Part shown: piece after piece, positions 51,446 to 60,184 of the stretch | How the letters are laid out: every line of letters begins with the position of its first letter | Numbering within the stretch: the stretch's first letter is position 1 | Assembly: GCF_041679265.1 (NCBI RefSeq) | Contig: NZ_JBGFSM010000001.1 | Coordinates: forward strand, 62,001-126,000 | Reading direction: 5' to 3' | Length of the DNA: 64,000 bases | From: Autumnicola sp041679265 | GTDB lineage: Bacteria > Bacteroidota > Bacteroidia > Flavobacteriales > Flavobacteriaceae | Position numbers and translations under genes: made by a program | The notes under the pieces: generated by a model | Database searches by the model: none | What the model was told of the DNA's origin: nothing | Seen by the model: only the letters and a program-made list of their open reading frames with translations

Positions 51446-51736
51446 TTACAGTTCTAAAACTGAATTTTCTGCGGCTGCATATTCATTCCAGTTAAAACGA
51501 TCTGCCTCTTCTTCATTTTTCCATTCGCCGTCTATGCAGTACTTGAATTCATAAGATTTATCTGTAGGCAGCTTTAATTGCCCTTTAAAACTTCCGTTTT
51601 TAAGCTTTTTTAATTCCATTTTCTCCCAATCATTAAAATCACCGGCAACGGCTGCGGAAGAAGCTTCTTTAGCGGGAATGTTAAAAGTCACTTTACACTC
51701 CGGCTTAGACTTTAGATATTGTTTTGTAATAGACAT
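51446..51736 (-). CDS. Small CBM48/AMPK-type glycogen-binding-domain protein
   Basis: A 96-residue protein that is only an early-set (isoamylase N / AMPK beta) domain: AAVAGDFNDWEKMELKKLKNGSFKG and SYEFKYCIDGEWKNEEEADRF. This is the pattern used to bind alpha-glucan or to sense it. No catalytic domain is attached. Similar stand-alone domains are common in Bacteroidota. Minus-strand single gene. Confidence 0.88.
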   Translation of the reverse strand: MSITKQYLKSKPECKVTFNIPAKEASSAAVAGDFNDWEKMELKKLKNGSFKGQLKLPTDKSYEFKYCIDGEWKNEEEADRFNWNEYAAAENSVLEL

Positions 51737-51908
51737 AGGTGTTTATTTAAATATATTTAGAACGATGTAAAAATAACAATTGAACTGATTCAAACCACCA
51801 TAAATCAGTCTACTAGATCATTTTTATGGAATTATTAATATAGGAAATGAAATTTTAGGAAATGAAAAATACAGCCTACAAGCCTTTTACAGATTAATAA
51901 ATCCCAGC

Positions 51909-52991
51909 TTAAATTTTATGTTTTATAGCTTCTGTAAGTTCGTTAATTTCCTCTATGGTATTAAAATAATGGAAACTTACCCGAATGCCTTCTCCTCTCT
52001 GGGAAGTAATAATATCCCTGCTCCGGAGATAATGAAATAACTCCTCCTCTCCTTTTAGGTTAAATATGGAAGAATGTTCCTTTCTGTCCAACACATATTT
52101 TTCCAGCAGATCCATTTCAGCAAACTTTTGCCGTGCATATTCCTTTAGTTTATGGATTTGTGTCTCAATTTTATCCATTCCTGTTTTATCAAGCAACTTC
52201 AGGGCCACTGCCAGGCTGCCGTAATTAAGGGTATCCTGGTGGCCGGGTTCAAACTTGCCAAGAAAATTTCCTTCATGGGCTTTGTATTTCCCCTGCAGGG
52301 AACCAAAACCAAGATGTTTGGGTTCAATTTTCCCTTCCACATTTTCATTAAACAATATAAACCCGTTGCCATAGCCGGCATTCAGCCACTTATAAGTGCT
52401 GCTAATCACCACATCTATGCCGGAGGAATCAAAATCGAAAACTTCTGTTCCTAAATACTGCGTCCCATCGGCAACAAAAAGGATATCGGGAAATTCTTTC
52501 TTCAGCTCTTTTAGAAAATCAATACTCAGTTTGACCCCGTTTATATACTGCACAATGCTAAAAGCGAAAAAATCGGGCCTATTTTCAGTTAATGCCTGCC
52601 GGATATTGTCTTCAAGATGTTCATCTATAGCAGCATAAGAAATATCAAAATTCCTTGATTTTACCGGCCAGTTAATAGAGGGATAATCCCCCTTTAGCAA
52701 TAAAGCCTTTTTAGGTTTTTCAAAACCCTCCAGGAGCGTGTTAAAACCATAAGAAAAATTGGGTACCAAAGCCACGCGGTGGGCCGCGCAGTTAAAAAAC
52801 CTGCCCACGGTTTCCCTTACCTCGGTTAACAGCTCTCCCTGCCACTCTTTTAATATACTTGCTGAAATTAGAAAATCCAGGTCATGGTCCTGGCGAAACT
52901 CAAAAACTTTTTCAGGTAAAAAGCCTGATGCTGCGGTATTCAAATAGGTATATCTTTTTAAAACAGGGAAGCCTTTTCGTAAATTATTCAT
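51909..52991 (-). CDS. Class V aminotransferase / cysteine desulfurase-like PLP enzyme
   Basis: A 360-residue fold-type I PLP enzyme. LNTAASGFLP opens it, PDILFVADGTQYLGT is the Asp/Gln pair on the cofactor, and ISSTYKWLNAGYG holds the PLP lysine. There is no mobile-loop cysteine typical of IscS. It belongs to the group from which EgtE-type C-S lyases come, and it lies 1.4 kb from egtBD on the other strand, so it is a candidate for the last ergothioneine step; location is the only evidence. Its start codon is divergent from the 2TM-folA operon. Confidence 0.82.
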   Translation of the reverse strand: MNNLRKGFPVLKRYTYLNTAASGFLPEKVFEFRQDHDLDFLISASILKEWQGELLTEVRETVGRFFNCAAHRVALVPNFSYGFNTLLEGFEKPKKALLLKGDYPSINWPVKSRNFDISYAAIDEHLEDNIRQALTENRPDFFAFSIVQYINGVKLSIDFLKELKKEFPDILFVADGTQYLGTEVFDFDSSGIDVVISSTYKWLNAGYGNGFILFNENVEGKIEPKHLGFGSLQGKYKAHEGNFLGKFEPGHQDTLNYGSLAVALKLLDKTGMDKIETQIHKLKEYARQKFAEMDLLEKYVLDRKEHSSIFNLKGEEELFHYLRSRDIITSQRGEGIRVSFHYFNTIEEINELTEAIKHKI

Positions 52992-53021
52992 AGGTGCAAG
53001 GGAATTCTTTTTTAAAAACTG

Positions 53022-53029
53022 TAAATTTG
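53022..53029 (+). promoter_or_regulatory. -7 promoter element of the 2TM-folA operon
   Basis: TAAATTTG, exact consensus, 24 bases before the ATG at 53054. It lies inside the longer frame that begins at 52994, which argues against that earlier start. Confidence 0.65.
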
Positions 53030-53053
53030 ATTTACACTAAAGTACTCCTAATT

Positions 53054-53497
53054 ATGTTTTCCAGAAAGAAAAACGAGTCCAAACTAGATGCCGAAAACAG
53101 GGAACTCTACGAGTATGCCCGTAAACGAACCCTTCAGAAGAAAAGGCTTTTTCAACATTTTGTAGTCTTTCTTATTGGGGCCGTTTTTTTAATTATTCTA
53201 AATGTAATTATTGGCTATCAGGAAGATTTTAAGCCGCTTGGTTATAATTGGTTTGTATGGGCCGTGTTGGTATGGGCGCTTATCTTCCTTATTCATTTTT
53301 TTAATGTTTTTGTAGTACACACCTTTATGGGAAAAGAATGGCAGGACCGCCAAATGGAACTTTTGGTGCAGAAGCAAAAGGAGAAGATTGCTAAAATGCA
53401 AACCAGGGTAGATGCAGATTATCCCCTTCCAAAAAAGGAAAATTCTCATCCGGAGAAAACCAATCCTGAAACTCCTCGCAAACCTTACAATACCTGA
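53054..53497 (+). CDS. 2TM domain protein
   Basis: A 147-residue protein. The basic N-terminal helix YEYARKRTLQKKRLFQHF leads into two membrane helices (VVFLIGAVFLIILNVIIGY and FVWAVLVWALIFLIHFFNVF), the 2TM domain. A KEWQDRQMELLVQKQKEKIAKMQ helix and a Pro-rich tail follow. In Flavobacteriia 2TM domains often accompany signalling proteins. It begins the operon with folA, four bases ahead of it. Confidence 0.85.
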   Translation: MFSRKKNESKLDAENRELYEYARKRTLQKKRLFQHFVVFLIGAVFLIILNVIIGYQEDFKPLGYNWFVWAVLVWALIFLIHFFNVFVVHTFMGKEWQDRQMELLVQKQKEKIAKMQTRVDADYPLPKKENSHPEKTNPETPRKPYNT

Positions 53498-53500
53498 TTT

Positions 53501-53983
53501 ATGCTTACAGTAATTGCTGCTGCTGCAGAAAATAACGCCCTGGGAAAAGACAATGACCTGGTATGGCACCTGCCCGATGATTTCAAGCGATTTAAAAAGC
53601 TTACTTCCGGGCACCACATTATAATGGGCCGCAAAACTTTTGAATCCTTTCCCGATCTTCTTCCACACCGCACCCATATTATAATTACCCGAAAAAAGGA
53701 TTATAAACCAAAAGGCACAATAGTGGTAAATTCCCTTGAAAATGCCCTGGAAAAAGTAAAAAATGATGAGCAGCCATTTATTATTGGAGGTGGAGAAATT
53801 TATAAAATGGCTATTGATAAGGCAGAAAAGATAGAACTTACCCGCGTTCATGGCACTTTTGATGCCGATACGTTTTTCCCGGAAATAAATCTGGAGGAAT
53901 GGAAAATTACTTCGGAAGAGTTTCATGAAAAGGATGAAAAGCATGAATATCCCTTCACTTACATAACCTATGAGCGGAAATAA
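53501..53983 (+). CDS. folA: Dihydrofolate reductase
   Basis: A 160-residue NADPH-dependent enzyme. IAAAAENNALGKDNDLVWHLPDD is the folate site with the catalytic Asp, HHIIMGRKTFES and PFIIGGGEIYK are the NADPH site, and TFDADTFFPEI closes it. It regenerates tetrahydrofolate after thymidylate synthase. The next gene starts 14 bases before its stop codon, in another frame. Confidence 0.95.
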   Translation: MLTVIAAAAENNALGKDNDLVWHLPDDFKRFKKLTSGHHIIMGRKTFESFPDLLPHRTHIIITRKKDYKPKGTIVVNSLENALEKVKNDEQPFIIGGGEIYKMAIDKAEKIELTRVHGTFDADTFFPEINLEEWKITSEEFHEKDEKHEYPFTYITYERK

Positions 53984-54833
53984 ATTTTCAGATGTTATAA
54001 AGGCTGCGGGAGAAGAGCATGGATTTTCCGTAAAAAATACAAAACCGCTCTCCGGCGGGGACATTAATGATGTTTTTGTGATTGAGACCGGTTCTTCAGA
54101 AAAACTGGTGATCAAAATTAATGATGCCGCAAAATACCCGGGAATGTTCCAGGCAGAAAAAGCAGGCCTGGATGCGCTAAGAAAGCCAGAAATTATTAAT
54201 GTTCCCGAAACATTGCATGTGGGTGGGACGAAGGAATATTCTTATCTTGTTCTGAAATTTCTTGAAAGCGGAAGCAAGGCTTCAGGTTACTGGAAAATCT
54301 TCGGAAAGCAAATGGCAGCCTTGCACAAAGTATCTGCTGAAAAATTCGGGTTTGAAATAGATAATTTTATTGGCAGCCTTCCGCAGTATAATTCCGAAGA
54401 AAATTCAGCAGCCGATTTTTATATAAACCAGCGACTGGAACCACAGTTTAAAATGGCTTCAGAAAATGGCTACAGCCTTGGCAATACCGATAGTTTTTTA
54501 AAAAATTGTGCTGCTATTATTCCTAATGAAGCTCCCTCCCTGGTTCACGGTGATATTTGGAATGGAAATTACATGACCGGCGCAGATGGCATGCCTGTTC
54601 TTATTGATCCTGCAGTAGCTTTTGCTCCTCGCGAAATGGACCTGGCCATGATGAAACTTTTCGGTGGATTTGATGCCAGCCTATTCCAAAGCTATCAGGA
54701 GCATTTTCCCCTAGAGGATGGTTTTGAGGAGCGCGTAGCTTTGTGGCAACTTTATTATTTGCTGGTTCATTTAAACATTTTTGGATCTGGTTATAAAGCT
54801 TCCGTAGAAAACATTTTGCGCCGTTATCGCTAA
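53970..54833 (+). CDS. Fructosamine kinase-family protein
   Basis: A 287-residue aminoglycoside-phosphotransferase-fold kinase. SGGDINDVFVIET is the nucleotide loop, LVIKIN the Lys strand, LVHGDIWNGNYM the catalytic Asp loop, and LIDPAVAFAPREMDLAMMKLFGGF the metal motif followed by the typical fructosamine-kinase tail. It would phosphorylate ketoamines on glycated proteins or metabolites for repair. It overlaps folA by 14 bases, indicating coupled translation. Confidence 0.88.
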   Translation: MSGNKFSDVIKAAGEEHGFSVKNTKPLSGGDINDVFVIETGSSEKLVIKINDAAKYPGMFQAEKAGLDALRKPEIINVPETLHVGGTKEYSYLVLKFLESGSKASGYWKIFGKQMAALHKVSAEKFGFEIDNFIGSLPQYNSEENSAADFYINQRLEPQFKMASENGYSLGNTDSFLKNCAAIIPNEAPSLVHGDIWNGNYMTGADGMPVLIDPAVAFAPREMDLAMMKLFGGFDASLFQSYQEHFPLEDGFEERVALWQLYYLLVHLNIFGSGYKASVENILRRYR

Positions 54834-54935
54834 TTTTGCAGTTCTTAACACTGATGTTTTAACTTTTAGGACTTTATTAGCTCAAAACCAACGCTTCGCT
54901 TCTTATCTTCATTAGCTCACAATAAAAAATTGAAA

Positions 54936-55436
54936 ATGAGCACAAAAAACCTGAATCATAAGGAAGCGAAAGAAAAATTAACCTCTCTGGTAGATGACAT
55001 TAAAACCGGATTTTTAGTGACTGCTTTGGGAAAAAAGCCAGTTAGTGCGATTCCCATGTCTACCAAAAAGGTAGATGATGAGGGCAATATCTGGTTTTTG
55101 AGCAGCATGGCCAGTGATCATAATGCTGATATTGCCAAAGATGATGAAGTGCAGCTTTTGTATAGTGATACTTCAGATATGGAATTTATAAGCATCTTTG
55201 GTAAAGCTTCTATAATTACAGATAAAGAGATCCTGGAAGATTTCTACTCCAAAGTAGATGATGCGTGGTTTTCCGGTTCAGATGATCCTAATCTTTCCGC
55301 ATTAAAAGTGCGTCCACAGGAAGCTTATTATTGGGACACCAAGCAAAATAAATATATAACTCTTTTTAAGATGGGGCTCGCTGCATTAGGCGGGGATCAG
55401 AAAGATATTGGAGAAAAAGGAAAATTAGACATATAA
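54936..55436 (+). CDS. Pyridoxamine 5'-phosphate oxidase-fold protein (general stress protein 26-like)
   Basis: A 166-residue flavin-binding split-barrel protein: TGFLVTALGKKPVSAIPMST, IWFLSSMASDHNADI, VQLLYSD and FISIFGKASIITD follow the GSP26-like subgroup. Relatives bind FMN or F420-like flavins, and their substrates are unknown. ATG at 54936 is preferred to TTG at 54930. A terminator follows. Confidence 0.85.
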   Translation: MSTKNLNHKEAKEKLTSLVDDIKTGFLVTALGKKPVSAIPMSTKKVDDEGNIWFLSSMASDHNADIAKDDEVQLLYSDTSDMEFISIFGKASIITDKEILEDFYSKVDDAWFSGSDDPNLSALKVRPQEAYYWDTKQNKYITLFKMGLAALGGDQKDIGEKGKLDI

Positions 55437-55456
55437 AAGCTGTATTTGTCAGGAAA

Positions 55457-55498
55457 AGGCCTCGTATCATTTATGATTTTTATGAGGTCTTTTTTTTT
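55457..55498 (+). terminator. Terminator before fabD
   Basis: AGGCCTCGTA (55457-55466) pairs with TATGAGGTCT (55481-55490), ten pairs with two G-U, followed by eight or nine T. Confidence 0.75.
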
Positions 55499-55503
55499 AT
55501 GTC

Positions 55504-55511
55504 TATTTTAG
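55504..55511 (+). promoter_or_regulatory. Possible -7 element of fabD
   Basis: TATTTTAG, 20 bases before the start codon, fits TAnnTTnG. Confidence 0.45.
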
Positions 55512-55531
55512 CCTCATAAAATTTATTAGCA

Positions 55532-56413
55532 ATGAATGCATATATTTTTCCAGGCCAGGGCGCACAATTTTCAGGGATGGGTAAAGATCTTTATGAAAAT
55601 TCTGCCGGGGCCAAAAAACTTTTTGATGAGGCCAACGATATCCTTGGTTTTTCCATAACCAATGTGATGTTTGAAGGATCTGCAGAAGACCTGAAACAAA
55701 CAAAAGTCACCCAGCCTGCCGTTTTTTTACATTCAGTTATTTTAAGCCAGGTATTAGGTGACCAATTTAAGCCTGATATGGTGGCAGGACATTCTTTGGG
55801 CGAGTTTTCTGCCCTTGTGGCCAATAAGGTTTTAAGTTTTGAAGAGGGACTACAGCTGGTTTACAAAAGGGCGATGGCCATGCAACAGGCATGTGAGAAT
55901 AAACCTTCTACTATGGCCGCCGTGTTAGGCCTGGAAGACGAAATGGTTGAAGCTGTATGCGCCGATGTAGACGGTGTGGTGGTAGCCGCCAATTATAACT
56001 GTCCCGGCCAATTGGTTATTTCAGGCGAAGTGGAAGCGGTGGAAAAAGCCTGCGAAGCTTTAAAAGAAAAAGGAGCACGCCGTGCAATGTTGCTGCCAGT
56101 TGGAGGGGCATTTCACTCCCCGCTAATGGAACCGGCCAGGCAGGAACTGGCAGATGCGATTGAAAAAGTGAATTTTGCCAAACCTATCTGCCCGGTTTAT
56201 CAGAATGTGAGCACTTTTGCGGTAACCGATCCTTCTGAAATCAAAAAGAACCTTGTTTTTCAGCTAACCGCACCGGTAAAATGGACACAATCTGTCCAGA
56301 ATATGATTAAAGACGGAGCCAAAAGTTTCACTGAAGTTGGCCCAGGAAAAGTACTGCAGGGGCTCGTAAAAAAAATAGACCGCAGTGCTGAAGTAAATTC
56401 AGCAGAGCTCTAA
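55532..56413 (+). CDS. fabD: Malonyl-CoA : acyl carrier protein transacylase
   Basis: A 293-residue enzyme of fatty acid synthesis that moves malonyl groups to acyl carrier protein. It begins AYIFPGQGAQFSGMGKDL; the nucleophile is Ser88 in GHSLGEFSAL, the histidine lies in GGAFHSPLM, and EVGPGKVLQGL ends the active site. Single gene with its own terminator; other fab genes are outside the window. Confidence 0.96.
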   Translation: MNAYIFPGQGAQFSGMGKDLYENSAGAKKLFDEANDILGFSITNVMFEGSAEDLKQTKVTQPAVFLHSVILSQVLGDQFKPDMVAGHSLGEFSALVANKVLSFEEGLQLVYKRAMAMQQACENKPSTMAAVLGLEDEMVEAVCADVDGVVVAANYNCPGQLVISGEVEAVEKACEALKEKGARRAMLLPVGGAFHSPLMEPARQELADAIEKVNFAKPICPVYQNVSTFAVTDPSEIKKNLVFQLTAPVKWTQSVQNMIKDGAKSFTEVGPGKVLQGLVKKIDRSAEVNSAEL

Positions 56414-56420
56414 AACAAAA

Positions 56421-56448
56421 AGCCCCGGCCTTTCAGCCGGGGCTTTTT
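56421..56448. terminator. Terminator between fabD and the convergent aminotransferase
   Basis: AGCCCCGGC (56421-56429) pairs with GCCGGGGCT (56436-56444) with A5 before and T5 after, so it can act in both directions. Confidence 0.88.
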
Positions 56449-56464
56449 CAAATATATTATTCTT

Positions 56465-57598
56465 CTATTTATTCATAAAGTCAGTAATTGTGCCGGCGAT
56501 ATAATTAATCTGCTCATCATCCAGTTCGGTATGCATCGGCAAAGAGATTACCTCTTTCACAAGATTATTGGTCACAGTGAAATCGGCTTCTTTGTATCGC
56601 TCGTCTGCGTATGCCTTTTGAAGGTGTAGCGGAATTGGATAATAGATCCCGAAAGGAATATTTTTCTCCTGAAGGTGTTTCGCCAGCTCATCCCTTTTTC
56701 CGTTGGTTATCTTTAACGTATACTGATGGAAAACGTGCGTATCCTGTTCTCCCTGCCTTTTAGGAATTTCTATATTTGGCTGGCCTTGAAAAGCCTCATC
56801 ATATTTATCTGCAGCTTCCTGCCGGGATTTGTTGTAATTGTTCAGCCGGGGAAGTTTTGCTCGTAACACCGCGGCCTGCAAACTGTCCAAGCGGGAATTC
56901 ACCCCCACCACATCATGGTGATAACGTTCATACATCCCATGGTTTACAATCCCACGAATAGTGTGAGCCAGTTCGTCATTATTGGTATAAATTGCTCCCC
57001 CGTCTCCATAACACCCAAGGTTTTTAGACGGAAAAAAAGAAGTCGCTGCGACATCTCCCATTGTTCCTGTTTTATAGACTTTTCCGCCCTTTGAATGGTA
57101 ATTTCCTCCAATGGCCTGGGCATTATCCTCTATAACATAAAGGTTATGCTCCCTGGCTATTTCCATTATAGCGTCCATATTTGCCGCCTGCCCAAAGAGG
57201 TGCACCGGCACAATGGCTTTTGTTTCTGGGGTAATGGCATTTTTAATAGCCTGAGGGTCGATATTAAAACTATCTGGCTCCACATCTACCAATACCGGGG
57301 TAAGCTGCAATAAAGCAATTACCTCTACCGTGGCGGCAAAGGTGAAATCGGCAGTAATCACCTCGTCACCGGGTTGCAAGCCTAATCCCATCATAGCAAT
57401 CTGCAGGGCATCAGTTCCATTCGCGCAGGGAATTACATGTTTTACGCCAAGATAAGCTTCCAGTTCCTTTTGAAAATTATGAACTTCAGGCCCGTTTATA
57501 AAAGCCGTAGTATCCAGAATTTCTTCAAAAGAACCATTAATTTCTTCCTTGATATCTTCATATTGACCTTTAAGATCAACCATTTGTATCTTTTTCAT
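56465..57598 (-). CDS. DegT/DnrJ/EryC1/StrS-family sugar aminotransferase
   Basis: A 377-residue PLP enzyme. MVDLKGQYEDIKEEI, FINGPEVHNFQKELEAYLG and ANGTDALQIAMMGLG open it; VIEDNAQAIGG holds the cofactor Asp/Gln, and SFFPSKNLGCYGDGG the PLP lysine. It resembles WbpE/ArnB-like enzymes that aminate UDP-linked 3- or 4-ketosugars for surface glycans. Start at 57598 (MKKIQMVDLKG) is supported by the promoter at 57619-57626. It is divergent from waaA, another envelope gene. Confidence 0.9.
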   Translation of the reverse strand: MKKIQMVDLKGQYEDIKEEINGSFEEILDTTAFINGPEVHNFQKELEAYLGVKHVIPCANGTDALQIAMMGLGLQPGDEVITADFTFAATVEVIALLQLTPVLVDVEPDSFNIDPQAIKNAITPETKAIVPVHLFGQAANMDAIMEIAREHNLYVIEDNAQAIGGNYHSKGGKVYKTGTMGDVAATSFFPSKNLGCYGDGGAIYTNNDELAHTIRGIVNHGMYERYHHDVVGVNSRLDSLQAAVLRAKLPRLNNYNKSRQEAADKYDEAFQGQPNIEIPKRQGEQDTHVFHQYTLKITNGKRDELAKHLQEKNIPFGIYYPIPLHLQKAYADERYKEADFTVTNNLVKEVISLPMHTELDDEQINYIAGTITDFMNK

Positions 57599-57618
57599 AT
57601 TTATCCTTTGTAGGACGC

Positions 57619-57649
57619 CAAAAGTACAAAATATCGCCCCTACAGCCAA
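57619..57649 (-). promoter_or_regulatory. Promoter of the DegT-family aminotransferase gene
   Basis: On the minus strand TACTTTTG (57626-57619) and TTG (57649-57647) are 20 bases apart. The -7 box lies 21 bases before the ATG at 57598 and inside the longer upstream frame, supporting the shorter start. Confidence 0.75.
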
Positions 57650-57698
57650 TGCAATTTTAAGGAAAGGCCTATTTTAGCAGCTTAAAAAACATTATAGT

Positions 57699-58925
57699 TT
57701 GCAGTTTCTTTACAATCTCTTTATCAGTTTTGCCGAAATCCTCTTACCGGTTTTAGCTGCTTTTAGCCCTAAAATAAAGCTGGGCCTGGATGGCAGGAAA
57801 GCAGTTGCCGGAACGTTAAAGGCAGAAATTGGTAAAAATGATAAGGTAATCTGGTTTCACGCCGCTTCCCTGGGAGAGTTTGAACAGGCCTTACCGGTGA
57901 TGGAAATGATAAAAGAACAGCTCCCAAATGCTAAAATTCTGGTAAGCTTTTTCTCCCCTTCAGGATATGAAAACAAGAAAAATCATCCCCTGGCAGAAGT
58001 AATCACCTACCTGCCGCTGGATACCAGTAAAAACGTACGGGAATTTTTGGACCTTGCTCATCCGGAAATGGTCTTTTTTGTAAAGTATGAAATCTGGCCA
58101 AATTTTTTGAGGGAGCTAAAAGCACGTAAAATTCGCAGCTTTCTTCTTTCAGGAGCTTTCAGGGAGAACCAGATTTACTTCAAAAGCTACGGAAGCTGGA
58201 TGCGAAAATCCCTTGAGGCTTTTGAACATTTCTTCCTTCAGAATAAAAAGTCACAGGAACTGCTAAAATCCCAGGGATTCAATAACACCAGCATTACCGG
58301 CGATACACGGTTTGACAGGGTATCCAGACAAATTGAATACAACAACAAGCTTGATTTTGTTGAAAATTTCCTCCAGGGAGATTTATGCCTGGTTGCCGGC
58401 AGTACCTGGCCGGAGGACGAAGATTATCTTCTTCCTTATATAAATAAAGCCCCAAAAAATGTAAAGGTAATTATTGCCCCTCATGAAATTAAAGAAGAAA
58501 AAATTAATGCACTTCAGCAAAAAATAGAGAAAAATACGGTGAGGTACAGCCAAAGACAGGCAAATGTAGAGCAATTCCAGGTATTAATAGTGGATACCAT
58601 TGGTTTACTAGGCAAAATTTATAGCTATGCAAATGTAGCTTATGTAGGCGGAGCCGCGGGTACTTCAGGGCTACATAACATTTTGGAACCTGCCACCTTT
58701 GGGGTTCCTATAGTTATTGGGCCTAACTTTTCAAAATTTCCTGAAGCTAAGGACCTGCAGCAACTTGCGGGATTATTTTCTGTAGCTTCTGCAAAAGAAG
58801 CCTCTTTTATGCTGAAACGTTTAATGACCGATGAAAACTTCAGAAAAAAAACCGGAATGGTTGCCGGCCACTATGTGAATTCTAATACAGGAGCAACCAA
58901 AAAGGTCCAGTCTTATCTCTTTTAA
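57699..58925 (+). CDS. waaA: 3-deoxy-D-manno-octulosonic acid transferase
   Basis: A 408-residue membrane-associated glycosyltransferase that adds Kdo to lipid A. Features are the N-terminal anchor FLYNLFISFAEILLPV, GRKAVAG, WFHAASLGEFEQALPVMEMI (acceptor site Glu), SFFSPSGYENKKN, KYEIWPNFL and VGGAAGTSGLHNILEPATFGVPI. There is no ATG in frame near the conserved start; TTG at 57699 gives the expected MQFLYNL beginning. A possible -7 element TATTTTAG lies at 57670-57677. Confidence 0.92.
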   Translation: MQFLYNLFISFAEILLPVLAAFSPKIKLGLDGRKAVAGTLKAEIGKNDKVIWFHAASLGEFEQALPVMEMIKEQLPNAKILVSFFSPSGYENKKNHPLAEVITYLPLDTSKNVREFLDLAHPEMVFFVKYEIWPNFLRELKARKIRSFLLSGAFRENQIYFKSYGSWMRKSLEAFEHFFLQNKKSQELLKSQGFNNTSITGDTRFDRVSRQIEYNNKLDFVENFLQGDLCLVAGSTWPEDEDYLLPYINKAPKNVKVIIAPHEIKEEKINALQQKIEKNTVRYSQRQANVEQFQVLIVDTIGLLGKIYSYANVAYVGGAAGTSGLHNILEPATFGVPIVIGPNFSKFPEAKDLQQLAGLFSVASAKEASFMLKRLMTDENFRKKTGMVAGHYVNSNTGATKKVQSYLF

Positions 58926-59064
58926 TGATGAACCCGCAAGGTATCAGACATTATTCATTAATTAAAATTTTAAGTTTTTTTATGAAAAGTTTAGCAATAC
59001 CTTTTATCAATTGGAATTAATCATAGTTATTTTTGTTAATTAGCAATCATAAAAACAACTTATT

Positions 59065-59352
59065 ATGAAACGACCCATTTTATTACTTGCTTTTATTTTC
59101 ACCTTTGCGACCACTTTTACTTCGTGCCGTGATGTAGAGAATGAAAGTACGGACGACACCGAAATGGAAGCTGATGATATGAATGAAGACATGATGGAAG
59201 ATGATGATCTTGATGATGTAGATGATGATCTTGAAAATGCCGCGGAAGAAACCGGCGATGCGATTGAGAATGCTGCGGAAGAAACCGGGGACGCTATAGA
59301 TAATGCCGGGAATGAAGTAGAAGACGAAATTAATAATACCGATGATTATTAG
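59065..59352 (+). CDS. Small acidic repeat lipoprotein
   Basis: A 95-residue lipoprotein: signal with TFTSC lipobox, an Asp/Glu/Met stretch, then three near-copies of ENAAEETGDAI (the last diverged to DNAGNEVEDEI). Such amphipathic, acidic repeats suggest an extended or helical surface coat; function unknown. TATTTTTG at 59028-59035 is a likely -7 element. A shorter related gene follows 31 bases later. Confidence 0.7.
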   Translation: MKRPILLLAFIFTFATTFTSCRDVENESTDDTEMEADDMNEDMMEDDDLDDVDDDLENAAEETGDAIENAAEETGDAIDNAGNEVEDEINNTDDY

Positions 59353-59383
59353 ATTATAATCAATAAATAAACAGAAAACCAAA

Positions 59384-59515
59384 ATGAAAAAACTAATGCT
59401 GATTCTGGCGTTGGTTTGTTATACTACTGTTTTCACTTCCTGCAGGGAAGAAAAATCAGGAATAGAACAGGCCGCCGATGATGTTGAAGACGCTGCAGAA
59501 GATATAGCGGACTAA
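59384..59515 (+). CDS. Very small lipoprotein related to its upstream neighbour
   Basis: A 43-residue frame: signal peptide with lipobox VFTSC, then REEKSGIEQAADDVEDAAED, resembling the acidic A/E/D repeat of the preceding gene. Start ATG 59384-59386, stop TAA 59513-59515, and a terminator 20 bases later. The shared FTSCR(D/E) start and acidic tail support a real gene of the same kind. Function unknown. Confidence 0.7.
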   Translation: MKKLMLILALVCYTTVFTSCREEKSGIEQAADDVEDAAEDIAD

Positions 59516-59535
59516 ACATTATAGCCTAAAAAAAG

Positions 59536-59557
59536 CCCTCAGGATGAGGGTTTTTTT
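59536..59557 (+). terminator. Terminator after the small lipoprotein pair
   Basis: CCCTCA (59536-59541) pairs with TGAGGG (59545-59550), followed by seven T. The A-run before it allows weak action on the other strand for the convergent gene. Confidence 0.8.
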
Positions 59558-60080
59558 ATTTTTTGTTTGGTGGATAACCATCAAGCGCTTTCTGTATAAT
59601 TTTACTGAACAAAGCCTGACGTTCCTCCGGGCTTGAGTTGGGATCAAATTTAGTATCTACAATCGCCTGCCAGATGAGGCTGTCTTTTTCTTTATCTATA
59701 AAATCTATAGTCATTCTCAGGAAATTTTCAGGGCCGCCAATTGGAATTCCGCCAGAGACCCCTACCCCCATATTGCCACCACCGCCTCCAATCCCAAGGC
59801 CCACAGTATTGTTGCTTTCCTGCTGAAATTTTTCAGTATATACATTTACAAATATTCCGGGATCTTCTGCAGTAGCGAAGCCTTTTTGCTGCATTGCATT
59901 ATCTATTGCCCTTACAATTCTTTGTTCGTCCAGCTGGCTTAATCCTGAATGGAACTCAGGAAAAAGAGCATACGTGGAATAATGGTCAAAATTGGCATTC
60001 TGGTCGTAATCATAAGCAATTTTAGGAGTATTACAAGCCGCAAAAAGCAGGCATAAAAAAAGAAGTTTTACAATTTTCAT
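59556..60080 (-). CDS. DUF4136 lipoprotein
   Basis: A 174-residue lipoprotein with lipobox LLFAAC (Cys16). YDYDQNANFDHYSTYALFPE is the standard start of the DUF4136 domain, and LIWQAIVDTKFDPNSSPEERQALFSKIIQKALDGYPP its end. A glycine-rich insert (GLGIGGGGGNMGVGVSGG) sits in the middle. Probably periplasmic face of a membrane; role unknown. ATG at 60080 is chosen for the lipoprotein signal; the longer frame starts at 60128. Confidence 0.85.
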   Translation of the reverse strand: MKIVKLLFLCLLFAACNTPKIAYDYDQNANFDHYSTYALFPEFHSGLSQLDEQRIVRAIDNAMQQKGFATAEDPGIFVNVYTEKFQQESNNTVGLGIGGGGGNMGVGVSGGIPIGGPENFLRMTIDFIDKEKDSLIWQAIVDTKFDPNSSPEERQALFSKIIQKALDGYPPNKK

Positions 60081-60184
60081 ATTAGTAGAGGTATTAGAAG
60101 CTTCCGCTTCCTGTTTAATATCTGCCATCCAGATTTCTACTAAAAATAAGCAAAAACTATCCCAGAAAAGAAAAATTCGTAATA

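Noticed and set aside
53198..54115. 305-codon minus-strand frame opposite folA
   Set aside because: It is antisense to two well-supported genes (2TM protein and folA), and its Phe/Ile/Lys-rich translation is typical of a shadow frame.
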